From the NCBI GenBank assembly GCA_024236075.1, contig JACKLE010000005.1, forward strand, positions 62,001 through 126,000: DNA of 64,000 nt. The letters are read 5' to 3'. The stretch is from Alphaproteobacteria bacterium. Its GTDB lineage: Bacteria > Pseudomonadota > Alphaproteobacteria > JACAEB01. The notes under the pieces are model-generated. The model was not told the origin of the DNA. It saw only the letters and a program-made list of their open reading frames with translations, and did no database searches. The first letter of the stretch is position 1, and each line of letters begins with the position of its first letter. Of the stretch, positions 16,915 to 25,390 are shown in pieces. The position numbers were made by a program, and so were the translations under genes.

Positions 16915-18083
16915 TGCGCGCGGCCGCGTCCGGGCTCCTCCTTGTCCTCCTCGCCGCCTGTGCGAGCCTCGAGCGCGGCCCGCCTGCCTGCGAGCCGGAT
17001 TTTCCGCTCACGGATCGCTGGCTCGGCGGCGACGGCGTCTTCTCGGCCCCGCTGAGGGACGGGCGGACGCTTTGGCTCTTCGACGACAGCTTCGTCACGC
17101 ACAAGGCGGGCGAAGGGCGGCGCGATGCGGCGCTCGTCGCGAACTCGGTCGGCGTTTCGGAATGCGGAAGGGAGGGCTTCTCGATCGCCTATCGCTGGCG
17201 CGGCGGCGAGGCGCCGCGCGCCGTCTTCGAGACGGGCGAGGAGGGCACGCGCTACTGGCCGCAGGTCGCCCTCGGCGTCGACGAGGCCATCTTCGTGCTT
17301 CTTCTCAAGGTGCGCGTCACCGAGCCGGGCGATCCGCTGGGCTTCGAGGCCGTGGGCGTCGATCTCGCGCGCATCGAGGGGGCGGAGGGCCCGATCGAGG
17401 ACTGGCAGATTTCGATCGTGCCGGCGGCGACCGGCGGCGAGGTCCTTCCCGCGCTGCTGTCGAGCATCCATTTTTCGGTCGATCCGGATGGTGAGGCGCA
17501 CGGAGGATTTTTGGGCCTTGCGCTTCATGCGGCCGGTCCCGGCACGCGACGCGCCCTTCCGATGCTCCTCTCGACGCCGCTGGACGCGGCCTCCGAGCCC
17601 CTAAAGAATCTCATTCATGCGCTCGGTGTCGGCCCTCTCGAACTCGCGCTGCTGGGGCCGGACGGGAAGTTTCACGCCGGACAGGATGCCGCAAAGGCGC
17701 GCGCGCTCTTTTCCGACGCGGCGCCCGAATTGAGCCTGGTGCGCCGGGTCGACGCTCGAAGCAGCGTGCTCGTCTCCATGGATGGCGGGTTTCCGAGCGA
17801 CACGATCGTCGCGCGCACCGAGTTGCCGTCGCCCGTCCGGCCATCCGATACGGTCTGGAGCGACCCCGTCACGCTCCATAGGGTCCCCGAGCGCGACCCC
17901 GCGAGCCCCGAATACCGCAAGAACGCCTTCTGCTATGCCGGCAAGGCGCACGGTGCGTTCCGGAAGGACGGAAAGGTGGCCGTGACCTATGTCTGCAATG
18001 CCTTCGAGCCGGAGGATCTTTTCGGCGACCTCACGCTCTACCGACCCCGCGTCGTCTATCTGAAGCTTCCCGAGATCCCCTGA
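16914..18083 (+). CDS. Lipoprotein with DUF4185-like propeller pattern
   Basis: 389 residues with a clear lipobox (LLLVLLAACASL, Cys near residue 17). The segment after it, DRWLGGDGVFSAPLRDGRTLWLFDDSFV, is the blade pattern of DUF4185/DUF5005-like beta-propellers, which resemble glycosidases and glycan-binding proteins; later blades include GTRYWPQVALGVDEAIFVLLLKV. Function is not known. The ATG at 16914 overlaps the symporter stop (TGATG), showing translational coupling; a GTG three bases earlier is an alternative start. A role in trapping or trimming the transported compound at the cell surface is inference. Confidence 0.7.
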   Translation: MRAAASGLLLVLLAACASLERGPPACEPDFPLTDRWLGGDGVFSAPLRDGRTLWLFDDSFVTHKAGEGRRDAALVANSVGVSECGREGFSIAYRWRGGEAPRAVFETGEEGTRYWPQVALGVDEAIFVLLLKVRVTEPGDPLGFEAVGVDLARIEGAEGPIEDWQISIVPAATGGEVLPALLSSIHFSVDPDGEAHGGFLGLALHAAGPGTRRALPMLLSTPLDAASEPLKNLIHALGVGPLELALLGPDGKFHAGQDAAKARALFSDAAPELSLVRRVDARSSVLVSMDGGFPSDTIVARTELPSPVRPSDTVWSDPVTLHRVPERDPASPEYRKNAFCYAGKAHGAFRKDGKVAVTYVCNAFEPEDLFGDLTLYRPRVVYLKLPEIP

Positions 18084-18136
18084 AGGATCGCGGCCCCTCG
18101 CGCGTTCAAGGAAAAGGCGCCTTGAAGGAGGGGACG

Positions 18137-20254
18137 ATGCGCACGTTGCTGGCAGCCTGTCTCGTGGCTTTCGCTGCGTTCTTGTGCGGCCCGGCAGGCG
18201 CGCAAGGGATGAAGCTGCCGCCCTTCGCCTCCTCGCCCGCGCCGCCGGCGCCGGACTACGCGAAGCCCGGGAGCTGGGCGGCCCTGCCGACCGGCGCCGA
18301 CACGGCCGATGCGACCCCCGCGGGCCTTGCCGACCACCAGGCCGACGCCCCGGCCGACGTCTTCTACATCCACCCCACGACCTATCTGCAAGGTCCGACG
18401 TGGAACGCGGCGATCGATGAGGAGAAGTCCTCGACGCGCCTCGACGAGGTCGTGGTGAAGGCTCAGGCGAGCGCCTTCAACGGCTGCTGCCGCGTCTTCG
18501 CGCCGCGCTATCGCCAGGTCCATCTCCTGGGCTTCGTCGGGCCCAATGCGGAGGAGGCCCCGAAGGCCCTCGCGATCGCCTATGAGGACGTCAGGGCGGC
18601 CTTCGCCTATTACCTCAAGACCTGGAACAAGGACCGGCCCATCGTCATCGCCTCGCACAGCCAGGGATCGCGCTTCGCGCTCTGGCTCGTGCAGGATGTG
18701 ATCGAAAAGGACCCGAAGCTGCTCGAGCGCTTCGTCGCGGGCTACATCCTCGGCTACGCCATTCCGCTCGACGTCTACGACCGTACACTGAGCATCGTGA
18801 AGCCGTGCCGCTCGATCTCCGACACGCGGTGCATCCTCAACTGGAGCACCTATGCGGAGGGCTTCGAGGCCGGCCGCTCTCGGGAGGTCATCCACCGCTA
18901 TCCCGGCAATGTCTGGGAAGCGAACGGCGACAAGCCCTTGCAGTGCAACAACCCGCTGATGTGGACGGAAGGCGCGACGCCGGAATGGGCGCCCGCATCG
19001 CTCCACAAGGGAGCGCTCGCCTTCCCGGAAGGCGATGCGCCGCTGCCGGCGCTGGTCGCCGGCGAGGTGTCGGCGCGCTGCCACGACGGCGGGCTCTTCG
19101 TCACGATGGCGAAGACGAGCCCGTTCGCGTCGATGCATCGCGACGGCAACTATCACAATCAGGACATCGGGCTCTTCTACGGCAATGTGCGCGAGAACGC
19201 CGCCGCGCGCGTCGAGGCCTTCGTGCGCGGCGCGCATCTGGGGCAGGTCATCGACCTCAAGCATCTCGTGCCGAAGACATCCTTCGACGAGATGCCCGTC
19301 CCGCCGGCTCCCGACTATGCGAACCCCATCTCCTGGGGCGCGCTGCCCTGGCGGCTCGACTTCGCCGATTTCGCGCCGAAGGGAGAGAGCGACAATCAGG
19401 CGATGGCGGATGTCGACGTCTTCTTCCTCTATCCGACGACGTTCCTCTTCGACGAGGGCTGGAACAGTCCCATCGACCACGCGGTCGCGACCGCCCGCGT
19501 CGACCAGGGCGTCCTGAAGCATCAGGCCAGCGCCTTCTCGGGCTGCTGCCGCATTTTCGCGCCGCGCTACCGGCAGGCGACGCTCGTCTCGTTCTTCCCC
19601 AATTACGCCGCAGACGGACAGAAGGCGCAGGAGCTCGCCTATGGCGACGTCAAGCAAGCATTCGCCTACTATCTCGAACACTACAATGAAGGGCGCCCCT
19701 TCATCCTGGCGAGCCACAGCCAGGGCACGCGGCATCTCATCGCGCTTCTCGCCGACGTCCTGGCCAAGAGCCCGGCGCGCGAGCGCCTCGTCGCCGCCTA
19801 TGCCATAGGCTATCCGCTGCCGCTGGCGCATTACGGCGGCGACTACGGCGACATCGTCGAGTGCAGGGCGGCGGACGACACGGACTGCGTCGTCAACTAC
19901 GGGACCTATGGCGAGGGCGGGCCGCCGCCTCCCGGCAAGAACGCGAGCTTCCAGTGCTCCAATCCGCTCTCCTGGGACGATCCAGGCGCCAAGGCGCCGG
20001 CCTCGAAAAATCTCGGCGCGCTGGTCGGAGCCGTTCTGCACGATCCGATACCGGCCACCGTGCCGGGACGCATCGGCGCCCAATGCCGCGATGGCACGCT
20101 ATGGGCGGACGTGCCTGAGGACTCGCGCTGGTACGCGCTGCGCCAGAAGCCCAACAACTACCACAATCAGGATTACAGCCTCTTCTACATGAACCTGCGC
20201 GAGAACGCCGCCGTCCGCGTCGCGGCCTACAAGAGGGCGCACGACGCGAACTAG
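18137..20254 (+). CDS. Secreted tandem DUF3089 protein (two alpha/beta-hydrolase-like domains)
   Basis: 705 residues: a signal peptide (LLAACLVAFAAFLCGPAGAQG), then two copies of the same domain, residues about 30-375 and 385-700. Matching landmarks occur in order in each half: PPAPDYAKPGSWAALP / PPAPDYANPISWGALP; FYIHPTTYL / FFLYPTTFL; ASAFNGCCRVFAPRYRQ / ASAFSGCCRIFAPRYRQ; IASHSQGSRF / LASHSQGTRH; GNYHNQDIGLFY / NNYHNQDYSLFY. The SHSQG elbows put candidate nucleophiles at Ser175 and Ser528, so both domains look active. DUF3089 (PF11288) belongs to the alpha/beta-hydrolase clan; substrate unknown. Single-domain proteins are usual, so the duplication is notable. The ATG at 18137 follows GGAGGGG; an upstream TTG is less likely. 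Confidence 0.88.
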   Translation: MRTLLAACLVAFAAFLCGPAGAQGMKLPPFASSPAPPAPDYAKPGSWAALPTGADTADATPAGLADHQADAPADVFYIHPTTYLQGPTWNAAIDEEKSSTRLDEVVVKAQASAFNGCCRVFAPRYRQVHLLGFVGPNAEEAPKALAIAYEDVRAAFAYYLKTWNKDRPIVIASHSQGSRFALWLVQDVIEKDPKLLERFVAGYILGYAIPLDVYDRTLSIVKPCRSISDTRCILNWSTYAEGFEAGRSREVIHRYPGNVWEANGDKPLQCNNPLMWTEGATPEWAPASLHKGALAFPEGDAPLPALVAGEVSARCHDGGLFVTMAKTSPFASMHRDGNYHNQDIGLFYGNVRENAAARVEAFVRGAHLGQVIDLKHLVPKTSFDEMPVPPAPDYANPISWGALPWRLDFADFAPKGESDNQAMADVDVFFLYPTTFLFDEGWNSPIDHAVATARVDQGVLKHQASAFSGCCRIFAPRYRQATLVSFFPNYAADGQKAQELAYGDVKQAFAYYLEHYNEGRPFILASHSQGTRHLIALLADVLAKSPARERLVAAYAIGYPLPLAHYGGDYGDIVECRAADDTDCVVNYGTYGEGGPPPPGKNASFQCSNPLSWDDPGAKAPASKNLGALVGAVLHDPIPATVPGRIGAQCRDGTLWADVPEDSRWYALRQKPNNYHNQDYSLFYMNLRENAAVRVAAYKRAHDAN

Positions 20255-20265
20255 GCGGGCCTGCC

Positions 20266-20964
20266 TCACGCCGCCATGTCGAAGAGAAGAAGCTCCGCAC
20301 CCGCCTCGTCGGCGGCGAGCTTCACCTCGGCAAGATCGGCTATCGCGGCGCCGTCGCCGGCCTCGAGGCGCTTGCCGTCGAGGTCGACATTCCCGCGCGC
20401 GACCTGCAGCCAGCCGATGCGACCCGGCGCGAAGCTGTGCCCGACGGCACCGCCGGGCCCGAGCCGCGCCGCATAGAGATCGACGTCGCGGTGGATCGCG
20501 ACCGAGCCCTCCCGCGCCTCGCGCGAGGCGAGGAGCGTGAGGCCGCCGCCGGAAAGGTCGAACGCGCGCTGCTCGTAGGAGGGGCGCAGCCCCGCGCGCT
20601 CGGGCAGGATCCAGATCTGGAGGAGATGCACGCTATCCTCGGCGGACGGATTCATCTCGCTGTGGACGACGCCGGTGCCCGCGCTCATGCGTTGCACCTC
20701 GCCGGGCCGGATGACCGAGCCGTTGCCCATGCTGTCGCGGTGCTCGAGCGCGCCCTCGAGCACATAGGTGAGGATCTCCATGTCGCGGTGCGGATGGGGT
20801 GGAAAGCCGCCGCCGCCTGCCACGCGATCCTCGTTGATGACCCGAAGCGGCCCGTAGCCCATGTGCTCCGGATCGTAGTAGTTCGCGAAGGAGAAGCTGT
20901 GACGGGTGTCGAGCCAGCCGTGATCGGCGTGGCCGCGCTCGCCCGCCGGACGAAGCGTGATCAT
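20266..20964 (-). CDS. Pirin-family bicupin protein
   Basis: 232 residues. The N-terminal cupin contains HSFSFANYYDPEHMGYGPLRVINED and the metal ligands in GFPPHPHRDMEILTYVLEG and VQRMSAGTGVVHSEMNP, all standard for pirin (YhhW-like). Relatives bind Fe or Ni, and some show quercetinase activity or interact with dehydrogenases. The start at 20964 (MITLRPAGERGHADHGW) has GGGAG 7 nt upstream. The same frame stays open far upstream, antisense to the polyphosphate kinase gene, which I take as a shadow. It converges on the DUF3089 gene with 11 nt between. Confidence 0.93.
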   Translation of the reverse strand: MITLRPAGERGHADHGWLDTRHSFSFANYYDPEHMGYGPLRVINEDRVAGGGGFPPHPHRDMEILTYVLEGALEHRDSMGNGSVIRPGEVQRMSAGTGVVHSEMNPSAEDSVHLLQIWILPERAGLRPSYEQRAFDLSGGGLTLLASREAREGSVAIHRDVDLYAARLGPGGAVGHSFAPGRIGWLQVARGNVDLDGKRLEAGDGAAIADLAEVKLAADEAGAELLLFDMAA

Positions 20965-21090
20965 GTCGGGACTCCCAATTTCTGGTGGCCGCGGCGCACC
21001 GCTTGAGGGCGCCCGGATTTGGCCCGAAGATGGGAAGTCGGGGCACGGGTGAAAAGGGGCAGCGTTGCGCGGCGAGCAAGGGAGCCATGC

Positions 21091-21867
21091 ATGAACGGCC
21101 GCGATGCCTACGAAAAGGAGCTGCGCGCCCTCCAGGACCGGCTTCTCCTCATGCAGCGCGCCTATGCGCGGCACGGATGCAAGGCGATGCTTGCGCTCGA
21201 AGGGTGGGATGCGGCCGGCAAGGGAGGGCTCATCCGCCGCATCGCCTGGGCCCTCGATCCCCGGCACCTGCGCGTCTGGCCGATCGGCGCGCCCAGCGAG
21301 GAGGAGCGCGGCGCCCACTGGCTCCGCCGCTTCTGGTGCAAGGTGCCGGGCGCGGGGGAGATCGCCATCTTCGACCGCTCCTGGTACGGACGGGTGCTCG
21401 TCGAGCGCGTGGAGGGCTACGCCACGAAGGAGGAGTGGACGCGAGCCTATGACGAGATCGTGCTCTGGGAGCAGACCCTCGCCTTCGAAGGCTATCGCAT
21501 CCTCAAGCTGTTCATCGACATCACGCCCGATACGCAGCTCGAGCGCTTCCGCGAGCGCCTCGAGACGCCAGAGAAGCGGTGGAAGCTGACGGCGGAGGAT
21601 TTGCGCAATCGCGGGAAATGGTCCGCCTACGAAGAAGCCTATCGCGAGATGCTGAAGCGCACCTCGATACCCGAGGCGCCCTGGAAGGTCATCGACGGGA
21701 ACGACAAGAAAAGCGCGCGCCTCGAAGGCCTGAAGGCCATCCTCGACCATCTCTGCGAAGGCGTCGAGCTGGAGGCGCCGCCGGTTCCGCCGGAGGTCGC
21801 GGCTTTCCTCGAGGACGCGGCGAAGGGAAAGTCCGGCGGCAATCCCAAGAATCGGGACAGGGGCTGA
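21091..21867 (+). CDS. Polyphosphate kinase 2 family protein
   Basis: 258 residues of the PPK2 family, which moves phosphate between polyphosphate and nucleotides. The Walker A motif GWDAAGKGG is at residues 38-46 (Lys44) and the Walker B block IFDRSWYGRVLVERVEG at about 93-109. FWCKVPGAGEIAIFDRS and the lid RWKLTAEDLRNRGKW are also typical. The length fits the short, single-domain class; preference for ADP, GDP or AMP cannot be told. The start at 21091 follows AAGGGAG; longer in-frame starts exist but would overlap the divergent pirin promoter region. Confidence 0.92.
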   Translation: MNGRDAYEKELRALQDRLLLMQRAYARHGCKAMLALEGWDAAGKGGLIRRIAWALDPRHLRVWPIGAPSEEERGAHWLRRFWCKVPGAGEIAIFDRSWYGRVLVERVEGYATKEEWTRAYDEIVLWEQTLAFEGYRILKLFIDITPDTQLERFRERLETPEKRWKLTAEDLRNRGKWSAYEEAYREMLKRTSIPEAPWKVIDGNDKKSARLEGLKAILDHLCEGVELEAPPVPPEVAAFLEDAAKGKSGGNPKNRDRG

Positions 21868-21876
21868 GGGCCCGGC

Positions 21877-22674
21877 TCAGCTTGCGCGCACCCAGATGCC
21901 GCCGTCGACCGGCAGAATGACGCCGGTGACGAAGCGGGCCTCGTCGGACGCGAGATAGAGCGCGGCATAGGCGGTGTCCCAGGCGTCGCCCATCTTGCGC
22001 CCGAGCGGCACGACGGCGTTGCGCCGGGCGCGCGCCTCCTCGCGCGAGAGCCCGTGCGTGCCGGTGCCGGCCTGGCCGACGGGCGTATCGAGCAGGCCCG
22101 GCATGATGGCGTTGCAGCGGATCATGTGGCGGGCATTGCCCGCCGCCGTCGTCTCGGTGAGCTTGTTGACGCCTGCCTTCGACATCTCGTAGGCGACGAG
22201 GCCGTTGCGCGCGACGCCGGCGAGCGAGGAGATGTTGACGACCGAGCCGCCGCCCTGCGCGCGCATGACGGGCAGGGCGTGCTTGATCGTCATCCACATG
22301 CCCTTGAGGTTGATGCTCAGGATACGGTCGAAGCTCGCCGCCTCGAGCACGTCCACATCGCCGTCGCCCTCCACGATCCCCACATTGTTGACGAGGATGT
22401 CGAGCCGCCCGAGGCTCGCGACCGCTTCGGCCACGATGCCGGCGCATTGCGCCTCGTCGGTGATATCGGCCTCGAAGGCGTGCGCGTTTCCGCCCTCCTC
22501 GGCGATGAGCGCGACCGTCTCCTCGGCCGAGGCGAGATTGCGGTCCACGCAAAGGAGGCGCGCGCCTTCCCGGGCGAAGAGAAGCGCCATGGCGCGCCCG
22601 TTGCCCAGGCCTTCGCCCGCGCGCTGCCCTGCGCCGACGATCGCCGCCGTCTTGCCCTGGAGCCGTCCCGTCAT
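21877..22674 (-). CDS. Short-chain dehydrogenase/reductase
   Basis: 265 residues. The Rossmann start AAIVGAGQRAGEGLGNGRAMA is a variant of the TGxxxGxG motif. DILVNNVGIVEG is the NNxG block. The catalytic Ser and Tyr-x3-Lys are in NISSLAGVARNGLVAYEMSKAG, and FVTGVILPVDGGIWV closes the fold. The enzyme oxidises or reduces an alcohol/ketone with NAD(P); substrate unknown. The start at 22674 has GAGGGG 6-7 nt upstream; a GTG 18 nt earlier precedes that SD. It converges on PPK2 (9 nt) and lies 105 nt downstream of the secreted hypothetical gene. Confidence 0.92.
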   Translation of the reverse strand: MTGRLQGKTAAIVGAGQRAGEGLGNGRAMALLFAREGARLLCVDRNLASAEETVALIAEEGGNAHAFEADITDEAQCAGIVAEAVASLGRLDILVNNVGIVEGDGDVDVLEAASFDRILSINLKGMWMTIKHALPVMRAQGGGSVVNISSLAGVARNGLVAYEMSKAGVNKLTETTAAGNARHMIRCNAIMPGLLDTPVGQAGTGTHGLSREEARARRNAVVPLGRKMGDAWDTAYAALYLASDEARFVTGVILPVDGGIWVRAS

Positions 22675-22779
22675 GGCATTCCCCTCTGTCACCGAAAGGT
22701 TGCAAAGACAGAAGGTACCGCGCCCCGCGCCGTCGGGGAACAGGCGAAGGCCGGGCGGATTTGCCGGCCCGGGGTGAGC

Positions 22780-23688
22780 CTATTTGCTGATCTCGATCTC
22801 GGTCGCCGGGTTCCAGTCGTTCATCGGGTCGGTCACCGTCTTGGCCCTGACCGCGACCGCGACCGGCACGCCGTTCCGGTCGAGGCAGAGATCGTTGTTG
22901 TTGTCGCCGTCGTCGCGGTCGCCGACATAGAAGGGATGGATCTTCACGACCTCGCCGTTCGCCTGCAGAAGATCGACGGTGATGCGACCATACTGCGCGG
23001 GGCCCAGCTCCGCGCCGCGGCCCGGCGGAAAGCCGGACGTATCGGTCGCGAACTGGCTGACGCCTCCCGACCAGATGAGGCGCACGATGGTCAGCGTGCG
23101 GCCCGCCGGGCAGTTGGGGCCGCCCTCCGCCTCGCTCAGCTCCCGCTCCTCGTTGGGCACGATCTCGGCCATGACGAGCATCGGCCCGTCCGTGTAGGGA
23201 GGGATCGCGGGCGAGACGAGGCCCTTGAACGAGCGCACCGTGCCGTCCGACTCGGGCTCGCTCAGCACCTCGCCGACGATCTCGACGCTCACCGGAGGGT
23301 CCGAGGGCCAGTCTCCGAGCTCGCCGAGGAGGAGGACGGTGCGGTCCTCGTCCTCCTCGCCGGCCGGGTTCGTCGTCGCGCAATTGGGCTGCAGCGTCTT
23401 GCCGCTCTGGGTGTGGACGAGGAAGTCCTGAGGCTCGATCGTTGCCTGGTCGACCTCGTGGCTGAGGACGAGGGGCAGGCCGTCGATGCGGTCGCCGTCC
23501 GCGCAGGTGAGGCGGAAGGGATGGACCAGGGGCACGCTCGCCTCGTCGAGGCCGAAATAGGCCGAAAGGATCGCGGGATCCTCGGCCCGCGCCGACGCGG
23601 CCGCGCCCAGGCACAAGGCCGTCGCGAGGCCGCAAGCCGTCCGCGCCCTTGCCGTCCAACTCGCCGATCGCACGTTCACGCGCCCCAT
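22780..23688 (-). CDS. Secreted hypothetical protein
   Basis: I do not recognise the family. The 302-residue product starts MGRVNVRSASWTARARTA, has a signal peptide with a likely cleavage after ASARA (around residue 35), and a mature part rich in Asp, Glu and Pro. It includes an Asp/Asn cluster (DRDDGDNNNDLCLDRNG) that resembles a calcium-binding loop and three or four cysteines. It is therefore probably periplasmic or secreted. The frame stays open further upstream, across the start of the divergent glycosyltransferase, but the signal peptide makes the 23688 start much more sensible. No strong SD is visible. Confidence 0.65.
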   Translation of the reverse strand: MGRVNVRSASWTARARTACGLATALCLGAAASARAEDPAILSAYFGLDEASVPLVHPFRLTCADGDRIDGLPLVLSHEVDQATIEPQDFLVHTQSGKTLQPNCATTNPAGEEDEDRTVLLLGELGDWPSDPPVSVEIVGEVLSEPESDGTVRSFKGLVSPAIPPYTDGPMLVMAEIVPNEERELSEAEGGPNCPAGRTLTIVRLIWSGGVSQFATDTSGFPPGRGAELGPAQYGRITVDLLQANGEVVKIHPFYVGDRDDGDNNNDLCLDRNGVPVAVAVRAKTVTDPMNDWNPATEIEISK

Positions 23689-23741
23689 GTCCAAGAAGGC
23701 CCCACCGACCGCACGCAAGACGTTGCAGCTTGCCGGGCCGC

Positions 23742-23770
23742 CTGACAAGGATTTAATGATTCTGTCATTA
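23742..23770 (+). promoter_or_regulatory. Putative promoter overlapping a 17-bp palindrome
   Basis: CTGACA (23742-23747) and TCATTA (23765-23770) are 17 nt apart and point to the glycosyltransferase gene. The -10 is also the right arm of an inverted repeat, TAATGA-N5-TCATTA (23754-23770), so a repressor could sit on it. The region is clearly more AT-rich than its surroundings and separates two divergent genes. Confidence 0.4.
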
Positions 23771-23820
23771 GGTTGGCCTCGCCGTCCTGGCTTCATGGGG
23801 CGGTCGCAAACGGACCCGCC

Positions 23821-25098
23821 ATGAAGATTCTTTTCCTGCACAAGAACTTTCCCGCCCAGTTTCGCCACCTTGCGGCCTATTTGGGGCACGAGGGCGGCCA
23901 CGAGATCGTGTTCGGCTCGCTCAAGACGGAGGGTGCCATTCCGGGCGTGCGTCGCGTCTTTTTCGAGGCGCGCGAGACCGACCACCGCGATCCGCATCCC
24001 TATGTCGTCAATCTGCAGAATGCGGTGACGGTCGGCCAGGGCGTTCACGAAATCGGACAGACCCTCAAGAGCGAAGGCTTCGAGCCCGACCTCGTCTACG
24101 CCCATGCCGGCTGGGGCCCGGGCCTCTTCGTCAAGGATGTCTGGCCGCGCGCAAGGCTGATGAGCTACTTCGAATGGTTCTACCGGGCCGGCGGCCCCGA
24201 CGTCGAGGAACCCGAGGCGGAAGGGGACGAGCGCAAGGAGCGGGAGGAAGGAGAGGACGGCCGGCGCCTCAGGGTACGCAATGCCGCCATGCTCGTCGAA
24301 TACGCCAACTCCGACTGGGCCGTCTCGCCGACCCGCTTCCAGGCGGGTCAGTTCCCGCACTTCATGCGCTCACGGATGACCGTGCATCACGACGGCATCG
24401 ACACGCGCTTCTTCCGGCCCGCTCAGGCGCGCCCCAATCTGCGGGATATCGGCATCGAGGTTCCCGCCGACGCGCCCATCGTGACCTATGCGACGCGCGG
24501 CATGGAGCCCTATCGCGGCTTTCCGCAGGCCATGCGCGCGATGAAGGCCGTGCTGCAGGAACGCAACGACGTCCATGCGGTCGTCCTGGGCCAGGATCGC
24601 GTCGCCTATGGGCGCCAGCTTCCGAAAGGCGAAAGCTGGAAGGCGCGCATGCTCGCCGAGCTCGATCTCGAGCCCTTCATAGAGGCCGGCCGACTCCATT
24701 TTCCGGGGCTTATGCCGTATACGAAGTATCTCCAGGTCCTACAGGCGTCGACGGCCCACATCTATCTCACGGTGCCGTTCGTTCTCTCCTGGTCGCTGCT
24801 CGAATCCATGTCGGCGGGCTGCCTCGTCGTCTCCTCGCGCACCGAGCCGGTGGAGGAGGTTATCACGCACGGCCATAACGGGCTCCTCGTCGACCTCCAG
24901 GATTGGCAGGCGCTCTCCCGCACTCTGCTCGACGCTCTCGCCAGGCCGCGAGATCTCTACGAGCTGCGCCGCGCCGCCCGGGCGACGGTGGTCGGCCGCT
25001 ATGCGCTCGCCGATCTCCTGCCGCGCCACCTCGCGCTGATGCGCCTCGTGGCCGAAGGCGGAGAGCCCGGTCGCGACTCGCGCTTCGCCGCGGCCTGA
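23821..25098 (+). CDS. GT4-type glycosyltransferase
   Basis: 425 residues. The N-terminus MKILFLHKNFPAQFRHLA and the block VYAHAGWGPGLFVKDVWP fit the Glyco_trans_4_3 (PF12000) acceptor domain. The C-terminal GT-B half has VVLGQDRVAYG, YLQVLQASTAHIYLTVPFVLSWSLLESMSAGCLVV and EVITHGHNGLLVDLQ, where the Glu of LLES is the EX7E-type residue. No membrane segment is present, so it acts in the cytoplasm or at the inner membrane face on a lipid- or sugar-linked acceptor. A very acidic insert (residues about 128-152, EEPEAEGDERKEREEGEDG) splits the N-domain. It stands alone, not in a polysaccharide cluster. Start 23821 is the first residue of the fold; the SD is weak. Confidence 0.88.
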   Translation: MKILFLHKNFPAQFRHLAAYLGHEGGHEIVFGSLKTEGAIPGVRRVFFEARETDHRDPHPYVVNLQNAVTVGQGVHEIGQTLKSEGFEPDLVYAHAGWGPGLFVKDVWPRARLMSYFEWFYRAGGPDVEEPEAEGDERKEREEGEDGRRLRVRNAAMLVEYANSDWAVSPTRFQAGQFPHFMRSRMTVHHDGIDTRFFRPAQARPNLRDIGIEVPADAPIVTYATRGMEPYRGFPQAMRAMKAVLQERNDVHAVVLGQDRVAYGRQLPKGESWKARMLAELDLEPFIEAGRLHFPGLMPYTKYLQVLQASTAHIYLTVPFVLSWSLLESMSAGCLVVSSRTEPVEEVITHGHNGLLVDLQDWQALSRTLLDALARPRDLYELRRAARATVVGRYALADLLPRHLALMRLVAEGGEPGRDSRFAAA

Positions 25099-25111
25099 GC
25101 CGAAGACGAGA

Positions 25112-25136
25112 AGGCCGGGAGCATGGCTCCCGGCCT
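25112..25136 (+). terminator. Perfect 11-bp hairpin after the glycosyltransferase gene
   Basis: AGGCCGGGAGC (25112-25122) pairs perfectly with GCTCCCGGCCT (25126-25136) around a 3-nt ATG loop, 14 nt after the glycosyltransferase stop. No T-run follows, so it may be a weak intrinsic terminator or a 3'-end stabilising stem. Confidence 0.55.
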
Positions 25137-25173
25137 GTCATGCGCTTTCCGAGGTTTGCCGACCGGCGCCGGC

Positions 25174-25257
25174 TCAGGACAGGCTGGTGAAGAAGGCGAA
25201 GATCATGGCGATCCAGGTCGCCGAGGTCAGGACACGGGTCACGGCAGGGCCTCTCAT
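25174..25257 (-). CDS. Possible 27-residue single-span membrane peptide
   Basis: A short frame reads MRGPAVTRVLTSATWIAMIFAFFTSLS, basic at the start and hydrophobic at the end, as in small single-span membrane proteins. An internal GTG start (VTRVLTS...) has GAGAGG about 7 nt upstream, a better ribosome site than the ATG has. It lies downstream of the SPOR lipoprotein gene on the same strand. So short a frame can arise by chance; I keep it only as a candidate. Confidence 0.25.
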   Translation of the reverse strand: MRGPAVTRVLTSATWIAMIFAFFTSLS

Positions 25258-25390
25258 TCGAAACTCGGGGAATGCCGGTTCGGGATTTCGTCCCGGCACG
25301 GAGCGACATCGCGCTTCCTGCACAATTGAACGCGGGCGGCCGGCCGATCCGTCGCGCGGTTTTGCGGGACGATATGCGCCAAATCGGGAT

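Larger units (their letters stand above)
25099..25390. other. Intergenic region between the glycosyltransferase and the SPOR lipoprotein gene
   Basis: It holds the 11-bp hairpin at 25112-25136, a tiny minus-strand frame (25174-25257) described separately, and a second imperfect stem around 25273-25299 (TGCC ... GGGA-TTTCG-TCCC-GGCA), which could end the minus-strand lipoprotein transcript. No other feature is seen. Confidence 0.5.
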
